Origin: Alphaproteobacteria bacterium
GTDB taxonomy: Bacteria > Myxococcota_A > UBA796 > GCA-2862545
Reading direction: 5' to 3'
DNA: 64,000 bases
Assembly (NCBI GenBank): GCA_020632925.1
Contig: JACKER010000020.1
Coordinates: 62,001-126,000, forward strand
Numbering within the stretch: the first letter of the stretch is position 1; each line of letters starts with the position of its first letter. This document shows, one piece after another, positions 33,260-40,714 of this stretch. Position numbers and translations under genes: made by a program. The notes below the pieces were generated by a model. The model was not told the DNA's origin. It made no database searches and saw nothing but the letters and a program-made list of their open reading frames with translations.

Positions 33260-36200
33260 ATGGGTAGCGTCCTGGCGATCGTGAGCAAGGCCGTGTTCGA
33301 GAAGGCGCGCGACGCGAAGGGCGCGGCGCTGGGGGTGGGCAAGGTCTACGCGACCGACCGCTACGTCAGCGGGAACAAGGGCCTGTCGCCGGTGGGCGAG
33401 GGTGGCTCGCTCTACCTCGTGACCGTGCGGCCCGGTGACGTCCTGTGGTTGGTGGGGCGCCTGAAGGACCCCACCTTCGACGGCACGCAGTGGGTGGCCA
33501 CGCCCAACGACGCACCCATCGTGGACATCGGCGAGGCCATCCCGAAGCTCGTGTTCGCGAACGGCAAGGGCCTGACGGCGAAGCCCGGCGCGCTGGGCAT
33601 GTCGCTGCAGACCCCGCGGCTGCTCGCGGACAGCGACGTCGACCTCCTCGATGCCTTCCTCTCACCCGACGCTACGACCGCTCCCGCTCCCGCTCCCGCT
33701 CCCGCTCCCGCTCCCGCTCCCGCTCCCGCTCCCGCTCCGAAGGCCGCCCCCGCTCCCGCTCCCACGCCCACGGGCCCAACGCCCACCTCCACCCTGAGCC
33801 GGTGGCTGGCGACCGCTGCCGACGCCGTCGCCACCCAGCCCGGTGCGGCGCTCCAGGCCGTCCTCCACTGCTGGCGCGAGCGTCCCTTCGCGGAGCTGAT
33901 CCCGTTGGCCGAGGCGCTCTCGGAGCGCGCCGAGTCGCAGGTGGCGGCCGCGCTGCGCTCCGGAGGACCCGACGACGACACCTGGCTCGGCGTGGCCGGC
34001 GCGGGACGCGAGGCCGACGTGGGTGCCCTGTGCGCGAGCTTCGAGCGCGCCAAGCTCGACAACATCCACGAGCGCGCCGAGCCCCTGGCGTCGCGTCCCG
34101 CCGACCCGCGCGTGGCCGCCGTCCTCCACCGCCTGCTCCTGGCCCCGCCGTTCCGCTCGACCTCGTCGCAGCCCATCTGGACCAAGCTCTTCGAGCACGT
34201 CCTGTCGCACCCCGATCCCGCCACCCTCGCGGTCGTGCGCGAGGTCGCGGCGGGCAGCTTCCCCGCGGGCAAGGCGATGACCGGGTACATGACGGCCAAG
34301 CTGGCGGCGGTCGAGGACCGCCTGGTGAAGGCGGGCGCGGAGGACATGGTGCCCGACGACGAGGCGCGGGCCTGGCTCGACGCCCTGTCGGCCGCGTTGC
34401 TCCCCGCGCCGCCCGCCCCCAGCGCGTCCGAGCCTCCGCCGGCGCTCGACACCCTGCCTCCGGCTGCCCCGACGCGGACCGTACCCGGCGCGGTCCACAC
34501 CTTCGGCGGGCTGACGGCGCGCGCCCTCCGCATGTCGCCGAGCGGACGCACCCTCGCCGCGCTGGTGGCCGATCCGAGCGAGAACACCCAGTACGCCAGC
34601 TACCACAGGTCCGAGTCCACGATGGGGGTGGCGGTGGTCGGCGTCGCCACGGGCAGCCCGCGCCTCCTGTGGCCGACCGACTTCGGCGCCAGGGCCTTCG
34701 CCGTGTCCGGCGACGACCGGACGCTGGCGGTCGGTGGCAGGCGGGAGGTCGCGCTGATCGACCTCGAGACCCGAGCCACGCGGGTGGTTCGCCCGCTCGA
34801 CGCCTTCCCCGACGTGGCGGGGGACAACGAGGAGGAGCGGGGGCGCCCCCACGTCACCGACGTCGTGTTCGCCGACGACGACCGCACCCTGTTCGTGGCG
34901 GCCGTCATCTCCCGCCCGTCGGAGCGCGCGCGCGGCCAGCGCTGGATCGAGATGCTCCCGGCGATCGTGGAGGTCGACCTCGCGTCGGGCGCCACCCGGA
35001 CCGTGTTCGAGGCCCCCCTGCTCCCGGACAGTCGGTTCATGCCGCGCGCGGACTGCGACATCGCGGCGGACGAGCACCGCGTCGTGATGTTCAGCAGCAG
35101 CGAGGTCTGGGTGTGGGACCGCCGGTGGGGAGCGCTCGGGCAGGCGTTCACCACCAAGGTCGCCTCGGTGCTCGGCGCCGCCAGGGTGGCCTGGTCGGGT
35201 CAGGACGGGCAGCTCAGGGTCGCGGACCTGCAGACCGGCCTCGAGCGAACGCTCGGAGCCTACCTTCCCATCGCGCTGAGCGGATCGCGCGTCGCCGTGA
35301 CCGAGCCCGGGAAGGACCGCTGGCGTGGTGCCAGTGGCCCGGTGACCGTGCTGGAGGCGGACGGGAGCAAGCGGATGACCGTCGCGCGCGGACCCAACGA
35401 CCAGGGGCCCGTCGCCGTGATCGAGGGCGGCCTCGTGCTGCCGGTCGAGGACCACGCGGAGCTGCGTGTGCCGAAGGGGCCCGCGCGCAAGCTCGAGTGG
35501 ACCTCGTCGCGTCTGCACGGGGCGGTCGCGGTGGACCGGGCCCGCGCGACCTGGGTGGGCTCGATGGTCCGGCTCGAGACGGGCAAGGTGTCCCGCACGC
35601 TGGTCGAGCGGGACGTCATCCGCGCGGTCGCGCTGTCGGCGGACGGCGCCACGGCCTGGCTCGCGGTGACCAAGAGCATCCGGCAGGTGGCGACGGCCAG
35701 GGGCAAGCCCAAGAGTCTCTCCGGAGGCCACACCTACGACGTCGTCGGGCTGGCGGCCTGTCCCGACGGGACTCTCGTGAGCGGCAGCCGCGACCAGCTC
35801 GTCATCGTCTGGAACGCGGACGGCTCCATCCGCCACCGCCTCGCGGACCACCGCGCGCCCGTGCTCGGGGTCGCGGTGGATCCAGCCGGGAGGATCGCCG
35901 CTTCTCTCGGCGAGGACGGGTTCGCCCGGACCTGGGACCTGTCGGCCGGCAAGGAGCTCTTCGCGCTCGAGGCGCCCGGGGTCACCGGTGACCTGGCGTT
36001 CGCCGCCGACGGCGCCCACCTGGCGTGGACGACGGGCGAGGGCGTGGTGGTCGCCACCGCCGAGGGTGTCGTGCGCAGGGTTCCGCTGCCGCGACCGCAG
36101 GCCCTCGCGTCCGACCCGCGCCGGCCGGGCTTCGCCGTCGCCACCGCGTCGGGCGAGGTGTGGTACCTGCCACTGGTCGGCGACCCCTGCCTGCTCGGGA

Positions 36201-36331
36201 GGGGGTACCTCCCCGCGCCGCGCGCGCTCGCGTTCGAGCGGGGCGGGGACGTGCTGCTGATCGGGGCCTGCGCCGCGCCGGCGGTCGGAGCGTCCACCGA
36301 GGTCGCGCTGAGCTGGGAGGTGACGCGATGA
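33260..36331 (+). CDS. WD40 beta-propeller protein with conserved N-terminal domain
   Basis: A 1023-residue soluble protein. Residues 1-135 form a compact domain (VLAIVSKAVFEK, ATDRYVSGNKGL, LYLVTVRPGDVLWLVGRLKDP) that I have seen only in myxobacterial proteins and cannot name with confidence. An (AP)n linker follows (about 140-172), then a helical region (about 175-395), then a beta-propeller (about 415-1020) with WD40-like blades, for example SGGHTYDVVGLAACPDGTLVSGS and HRAPVLGVAVDPAGRIAASLGEDGFARTWDL. It probably scaffolds or senses a ligand for the operon. AGGGGG precedes the ATG; a GTG at 33248 overlapping the previous stop is an alternative. Its own stop overlaps the LRR gene by four bases (ATGA). 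Confidence 0.85.
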   Translation: MGSVLAIVSKAVFEKARDAKGAALGVGKVYATDRYVSGNKGLSPVGEGGSLYLVTVRPGDVLWLVGRLKDPTFDGTQWVATPNDAPIVDIGEAIPKLVFANGKGLTAKPGALGMSLQTPRLLADSDVDLLDAFLSPDATTAPAPAPAPAPAPAPAPAPAPKAAPAPAPTPTGPTPTSTLSRWLATAADAVATQPGAALQAVLHCWRERPFAELIPLAEALSERAESQVAAALRSGGPDDDTWLGVAGAGREADVGALCASFERAKLDNIHERAEPLASRPADPRVAAVLHRLLLAPPFRSTSSQPIWTKLFEHVLSHPDPATLAVVREVAAGSFPAGKAMTGYMTAKLAAVEDRLVKAGAEDMVPDDEARAWLDALSAALLPAPPAPSASEPPPALDTLPPAAPTRTVPGAVHTFGGLTARALRMSPSGRTLAALVADPSENTQYASYHRSESTMGVAVVGVATGSPRLLWPTDFGARAFAVSGDDRTLAVGGRREVALIDLETRATRVVRPLDAFPDVAGDNEEERGRPHVTDVVFADDDRTLFVAAVISRPSERARGQRWIEMLPAIVEVDLASGATRTVFEAPLLPDSRFMPRADCDIAADEHRVVMFSSSEVWVWDRRWGALGQAFTTKVASVLGAARVAWSGQDGQLRVADLQTGLERTLGAYLPIALSGSRVAVTEPGKDRWRGASGPVTVLEADGSKRMTVARGPNDQGPVAVIEGGLVLPVEDHAELRVPKGPARKLEWTSSRLHGAVAVDRARATWVGSMVRLETGKVSRTLVERDVIRAVALSADGATAWLAVTKSIRQVATARGKPKSLSGGHTYDVVGLAACPDGTLVSGSRDQLVIVWNADGSIRHRLADHRAPVLGVAVDPAGRIAASLGEDGFARTWDLSAGKELFALEAPGVTGDLAFAADGAHLAWTTGEGVVVATAEGVVRRVPLPRPQALASDPRRPGFAVATASGEVWYLPLVGDPCLLGRGYLPAPRALAFERGGDVLLIGACAAPAVGASTEVALSWEVTR
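33680..33733. repeat. Hexanucleotide repeat GCTCCC, nine perfect copies, coding for (AP)n
   Basis: Nine perfect GCTCCC units, read in frame as Ala-Pro, form the core of a proline-rich linker between the N-terminal domain and the rest of the propeller protein. A tenth unit is GCTCCG, and degenerate units extend to about 33775. Because the unit is six bases, copy-number change would alter linker length without a frameshift. Confidence 0.9.
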
Positions 36332-37464
36332 TCGACAAGGCGAAGCGCGCGCGGATCCTCAAGCTGCTCTCCGGGCGCAAGGCGGACCGCGACCAGGCGT
36401 TGGAGCTCCTCCGCACGCTGGACGACCCCGAGCTCTGGGTCGAAGCGGTGCCCTCCGTCCGGACCCACGAGATCGTGGGCCGACGTCAGGTGGTACCCGA
36501 GGATCTGCCGCTGCTCGCGGCCATGCCCGACCACCTGCCGGAGGTGATCGCGCTGCGCGGTGAGACGCGGTCGATGTGGGTGGGCGGCACGGTTCCCGAG
36601 GGTGTGCGCTGCCTGACGCACCTCGAGCACGTGACGCTCGCCGGCGCCTACGGTGGCGACCTGCCCAAGCCGATCGAGGGTCTGGAGCACCTGGCGGGCA
36701 CGGGGGTTCGCAAGGTCGAGGGGTTCGGCGTGGACCTCGGGGACGGCGCCGCGCTCGTGGCCATCGCGCCCCGCGACCTCGACCTCCGCAACACCACCTG
36801 GGACACCCTGCCCGCGCTGCCTGGTGTCGAGCAGGCGTTGCTGGGTGTGCGCGAGGGGCCCACCTCGCTCGGTGCCGGGATGCCCGACCTGCGGCGTGCC
36901 CGGATCTCCGGTCCGTCCCTGGTCGACATCGACGCCCTCGCGGTCGCCTCCCGGCTCGAGGACCTGACGCTGAAGGAGATGGGTGGGCTGCCCTCGCTCG
37001 ACGCCGTGGGTCGGGCGATCGCGGCGGGCGCGCCGCTTCGTCGGCTGGTGGTTCGTGGAGTGGGGCACGTGATGGACGCGTCCCCCCTCGCTGCGGCCAC
37101 CGGGCTCGAGGAGCTGAGGCTCGAGGGCGCGCCCCTGGACGACCTGGCGCCCCTCGCCGGCATGACCGCACTCCGGGACCTCGAGATCCGGGGCGTCGTG
37201 GCGGAGGACCTGTCACCGCTCGCGTCGCTCACGCAGCTGCGGAGCCTCGACCTCCGTGGCAGCCTCGTCTCCGACCTGCGGCCGCTGCTCGGGCTGCCCT
37301 GGCTGCGCGTGATCGCCGTGGGTGGCTCCGCCGTGGAGCCCGAGGCAGTCCCCCCGGCGCTGATGCCGTACCTGACCTGGTCCTCCGACCCGCTGATCCC
37401 GGCGCTGGCGGACCGTCCCGCCCACCCCGACGACACGAGGAGGTTCGATGGCGCGCGTGCGTAG
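36328..37464 (+). CDS. Leucine-rich repeat protein
   Basis: A 378-residue soluble protein. A helical N-terminal segment (MIDKAKRARILKLLSGRKADRDQALELLRTL) leads into about ten short leucine-rich repeats of irregular length, clearest at 270-345: PLAAATGLEELRLEGAPLDDLAPLAGMTALRDLEIRGV and LSPLASLTQLRSLDLRGSLVSDLRPLLGL. Such solenoids bind proteins. The ATG overlaps the previous stop (ATGA) with GGGAGG seven bases upstream, and its end overlaps the AAA+ ATPase gene by 17 bp. A recognition or adaptor role in the operon is inferred. Confidence 0.85.
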   Translation: MIDKAKRARILKLLSGRKADRDQALELLRTLDDPELWVEAVPSVRTHEIVGRRQVVPEDLPLLAAMPDHLPEVIALRGETRSMWVGGTVPEGVRCLTHLEHVTLAGAYGGDLPKPIEGLEHLAGTGVRKVEGFGVDLGDGAALVAIAPRDLDLRNTTWDTLPALPGVEQALLGVREGPTSLGAGMPDLRRARISGPSLVDIDALAVASRLEDLTLKEMGGLPSLDAVGRAIAAGAPLRRLVVRGVGHVMDASPLAAATGLEELRLEGAPLDDLAPLAGMTALRDLEIRGVVAEDLSPLASLTQLRSLDLRGSLVSDLRPLLGLPWLRVIAVGGSAVEPEAVPPALMPYLTWSSDPLIPALADRPAHPDDTRRFDGARA

Positions 37465-38602
37465 CGCTGCGATCGGGTCCGCCCCCGGACAGGACCACGT
37501 GGTGTACGGCGACCGCCTCGGTCCCGCCGGTCTGGCCCGCACCCTGGGCCGCCTGCTCGACACCAACGTGCGTCGGGTCGAACGCGGAGGCGCGACCGTG
37601 CCGATCTGCGTGTGGGGGGTGCACGGGATCGGCAAGACGGCCATCGTCCAGCAGGTGTGCGAGGCGCGCGGCTGGGCCTTCGGCTACGTCGCGCCCGCCC
37701 AGTTCGAGGAGATGGGCGACCTCCACGGGCTGCCGGTGCTCGACACCGACGGCGGCGGCCCGCGCACCCGCTTCGCCGCTCCCGACTGGGTGCCGCGCGA
37801 GCCAGGACCCGGGGTGCTGCTGTTCGACGACCTGAACCGGGCCGACGACCGGATCCTGCGCGGGGTGATGCAGCTGTTCCAGACCGGCCGCATGTTCTCG
37901 TGGGAGCTGCCTCCCGGCTGGCAGATCGTCGCCACCGCGAACCCCGAGGGCGGCAGCTACTCGGTCACGTCCATGGACGACGCCATGCTGACCCGGATGC
38001 TCCACCTCACGCTCGAGCTCGACGTGGCGGAGTGGGCTGCCTGGGCGAAGGAGCGGGGCATCGACCGCCGCGGCGTGGACTTCGTCCTGGCGTACCCGGA
38101 GGTCGTGACCGGCCGTCGCACGACCCCGCGGTCGCTGGTGCAGTTCTTCGAGACGCTGACCGACATCGAGGACCTGCGGGCCGAGGAGGCGCTGGTGCGC
38201 ACGCTCGCCGCGAGCACGCTCGACGAGGTCACGGTCGCGAGCTTCCTCGGCTGGGTGCGCGGTTCGGAGGTGGACGCGCTCACGCCGGAAGAGGTGCTCG
38301 ACGCGCAGGATCCGGGCGCCCTGGAAGGGCGGATGCGACGCATGATCGGCGGCGACGGGGGGGAGGTCCGCCTCGATCGACTGGGGACCCTGTGCAGTCG
38401 CCTCCAGGAACACCTGCTCGCCGCCGGGTACGAGCCTGGCGAGCGGCACGGCGAGAACCTCGAGCGCTTCCTGCTGCACCCGCTGATGCCCGCCGACCTG
38501 CGCATGGCCTTCCACCGCACGGTGATGAGCTCCAAGCGCGACGCGGCCAAGGAGCTGCTGCGGCGCAAGGCCATCGCGGAGCGCATCCTGGACGCGCTCT
38601 GA
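37448..38602 (+). CDS. MoxR-type AAA+ ATPase
   Basis: A 384-residue AAA+ ATPase. Walker A GVHGIGKT at 57-64, Walker B VLLFDD (123-128), sensor 1 in ATANPEGG (Asn 165), then LTRMLHLTLELD and a helical C-terminal lid. MoxR-type AAA+ proteins work with VWA partners as remodelling chaperones, so the VWA protein at 30099 is the natural partner. The start lies inside the end of the LRR gene (17 bp overlap), and the stop shares one base with the next ATG (TGATG). The overlaps argue for stoichiometric coexpression. Confidence 0.93.
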   Translation: MARVRSAAIGSAPGQDHVVYGDRLGPAGLARTLGRLLDTNVRRVERGGATVPICVWGVHGIGKTAIVQQVCEARGWAFGYVAPAQFEEMGDLHGLPVLDTDGGGPRTRFAAPDWVPREPGPGVLLFDDLNRADDRILRGVMQLFQTGRMFSWELPPGWQIVATANPEGGSYSVTSMDDAMLTRMLHLTLELDVAEWAAWAKERGIDRRGVDFVLAYPEVVTGRRTTPRSLVQFFETLTDIEDLRAEEALVRTLAASTLDEVTVASFLGWVRGSEVDALTPEEVLDAQDPGALEGRMRRMIGGDGGEVRLDRLGTLCSRLQEHLLAAGYEPGERHGENLERFLLHPLMPADLRMAFHRTVMSSKRDAAKELLRRKAIAERILDAL

Positions 38603-38982
38603 TGGCGGCGCTGTGCGTCGTCGACGGCGCGAACGTCGTCGGCTCCGTGCCCGACGGGTGGTGGCGGGACCGTCGTGGCGCCGCCGAGCGGCTGCGCGAC
38701 CGGCTGGCCGACCTGTGCGACGAGGGGCTGCCCGGCTGGCCGCCGCCCCTCGAGGTCGTGCTGGTGGTCGAAGGCAAGGCCCGGGGGGTGGAGAGCAGCG
38801 ACACGGTGCGGGTCGTGTCCGCTCCCGGATCGGGTGACGACGCGGTCGTGGAGCTGGTGGCTGGGGTCTACGACCGCCTCGTGGTCGTCGTGACCGCCGA
38901 TCGTGGCCTGATCGCCCGCGTCGAGGCCGAGGGGGCGAGCGTGGTCGGACCCCGGACATTGCTCTCCCGCAGCGGTCGCTGA
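38602..38982 (+). CDS. Small NYN/PIN-like nuclease
   Basis: A 126-residue protein with the NYN (YacP-like) fold pattern. CVVDGANVVGS gives Asp 8 and Asn 11, VSAPGSGDDAVVEL gives the acidic pair Asp 79/Asp 80, and VVTADRGLIARV gives Asp 100, followed by GPRTLL. These are the expected metal-binding residues of NYN/PIN ribonucleases; close relatives are often labelled NTP pyrophosphohydrolase in databases, so the activity should not be taken for granted. It is the last gene of the five-gene run and is the best candidate for an effector. RNA or DNA targets are unknown. Confidence 0.8.
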   Translation: MAALCVVDGANVVGSVPDGWWRDRRGAAERLRDRLADLCDEGLPGWPPPLEVVLVVEGKARGVESSDTVRVVSAPGSGDDAVVELVAGVYDRLVVVVTADRGLIARVEAEGASVVGPRTLLSRSGR

Positions 38983-39043
38983 ACCCCGACAATCGCGTGT
39001 CCGACAGCGTCCGACCAGCTATGCTTGCGCCCGGAGAGCGTCG

Positions 39044-40714
39044 TTGTCGAGCGTCGAGTCCAAGCGATACGAGATCAAGGCCCTGCTCGGGGAGGGCGGG
39101 TTCGGCAAGGTGTACCACGCGAGCATGCGTGGGCCCGATGGGTTCCGCAAGGACGTCGCCATCAAGGTCCTGCACGACGCGGACCCGCGTCCAGCGATCC
39201 TGAAGCGGTTCCGAGACGAGGCACGGATCCTCGGCCTGGTGCGGGACCGCGCGATCGTGGTGGTCGACTCGCCTACCCGCATCGGCAATCACTGGGCCGT
39301 CGTCATGGAGCTCGTCGACGGGGCCTCCGCAGGCGCCATCCTCAAGCGCGGCCCCTTTCCGTCCGGGGTCGCGGCCGAGGTGGTGGGCGAGATCGCGCGG
39401 GTGTTGAACAAGGTGTGGTCACAACCCGGTCCGGACGGCCAGCCGCTGCACCTGCTCCACCGCGACATCAAGCCGGACAACATCCAGATCACCTCGTCCG
39501 GCGAGATCAAGCTCCTGGACTTCGGGATCGCCAAGGCCGACTTCGAGGACCGCGAGTTCAAGACGCGCCAGAGCATCGGCGGCACACCGGGGTACATGGC
39601 GCCCGAGCGGCTGCTGGGCATCGAGGGCCCCGAGGGCGACATCTACTCGCTGGGCATCATGCTCCACGAACTGGTCACGGGGGAACGCCCGCTTCCCGCC
39701 GGACCGCTCGCTCGTGCGACGGGCAGCCAGACGCTGGACGTGAACAGCGACGAGTTCGACCTGCCGCCGACCGACGACCGCGCGGAGCCCGTGCCGGCGG
39801 ACCCGGTGCTCGATCTCGCGAGGCGGATGACGCTCGAGGACCGGCTCCAGCGGCCTGTCGCGCGGGACGTGGAGCGGGAGTGCGCGGAGCTCCGGCGCCG
39901 CCTCTCGGGCCCGTCGCTGCGAGACTGGGCGGAGCAGGTGGTCCAGGAGAGCCACGCGCTCCCCGCGGACGCGTTCGTGGGCGCCGTCGTGACCGAGACG
40001 ATGAGCGTGCCGCTGCCCACGACCAGCTCCGTGGGGGCGGCCACGCCGGCGCCTGCGCCCTCCACCTCGCGCCGCTCCTCGATGCCCGTCGTCCTCGGCC
40101 TGCTCGGGTTGGCGGGCGGCCTCGGCATCCTGGGCGTCGTGGCCGGTGCGGTGGCCTTCGGGCTCACGTTCGGCGCCATGTCCGTGTCCGGCGGGGGAGG
40201 CGGTACGGACCCCGTGCCCACGGACGGCACCGAGCTCGTGCCGCCGGACCCGCGGCCCGTCGCGCCGGAGCCGGTGGGCGTCGTGCCCGAACCGGCGCCC
40301 GAGCTCCCCGAACCGGCCTCCCAGGTCCCCGACCCCGCGCCGGTGGTGCCCGAGCCAGCGCCTGGCGCGCCCTCGCCGGTGGTGCCCCGCCCCGAGCGTC
40401 CGACCCCGGTCCCCGCGCCCGACCCCCAGCCAGCACCGGTCCCGGTGGCACCCGAGCCCGCCGCACCCGCTCCGGAGCCCGCGGTCGCCGCCACGGGGAG
40501 GTTCCGGCTGACGGGGGACGCCACCAGCCTCAAGCTCGTCGGACGCGACCGGCTCCCCTATGGTCCGGGGGAGGACGTTCCGGCCGGGAAGTACCAGATG
40601 CAGGCCACCTTCCCGGTACATGGACAGGTCGAGCTCGGCACGGTCGACATCCGCGCCGGCGCGACGATCACCATCGACTGCATCTCCGCCATGGCGAACT
40701 GCCGGGAGAACTGA
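39044..40714 (+). CDS. Transmembrane Ser/Thr protein kinase with Pro-rich exterior
   Basis: A 556-residue Hanks-type kinase. Kinase domain about 8-280: LGEGGFGKVY loop, VAIKVL lysine, LHRDIKPDN (His 139), DFG at 159-161, and APE in YMAPERL. A hydrophobic helix at about 345-370 (VVLGLLGLAGGLGILGVVAGAVAFGL) separates an exterior of about 185 residues that is largely Pro/Glu/Ala repeats (VPEPAPELPEPAS) ending in a small beta domain (about 485-556). The start is a TTG with GGAGAG five bases upstream. It follows the NYN gene by 61 bp. Its stop and the next start share a base (TGATG), so it is cotranslated with the fibrinogen-like lipoprotein. Confidence 0.9.
   Translation: MSSVESKRYEIKALLGEGGFGKVYHASMRGPDGFRKDVAIKVLHDADPRPAILKRFRDEARILGLVRDRAIVVVDSPTRIGNHWAVVMELVDGASAGAILKRGPFPSGVAAEVVGEIARVLNKVWSQPGPDGQPLHLLHRDIKPDNIQITSSGEIKLLDFGIAKADFEDREFKTRQSIGGTPGYMAPERLLGIEGPEGDIYSLGIMLHELVTGERPLPAGPLARATGSQTLDVNSDEFDLPPTDDRAEPVPADPVLDLARRMTLEDRLQRPVARDVERECAELRRRLSGPSLRDWAEQVVQESHALPADAFVGAVVTETMSVPLPTTSSVGAATPAPAPSTSRRSSMPVVLGLLGLAGGLGILGVVAGAVAFGLTFGAMSVSGGGGGTDPVPTDGTELVPPDPRPVAPEPVGVVPEPAPELPEPASQVPDPAPVVPEPAPGAPSPVVPRPERPTPVPAPDPQPAPVPVAPEPAAPAPEPAVAATGRFRLTGDATSLKLVGRDRLPYGPGEDVPAGKYQMQATFPVHGQVELGTVDIRAGATITIDCISAMANCREN

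Noticed and set aside
33680..33733. Tandem array as a CRISPR or other defence repeat
   Set aside because: Six-base units without spacers in a coding frame; no cas genes in the window.
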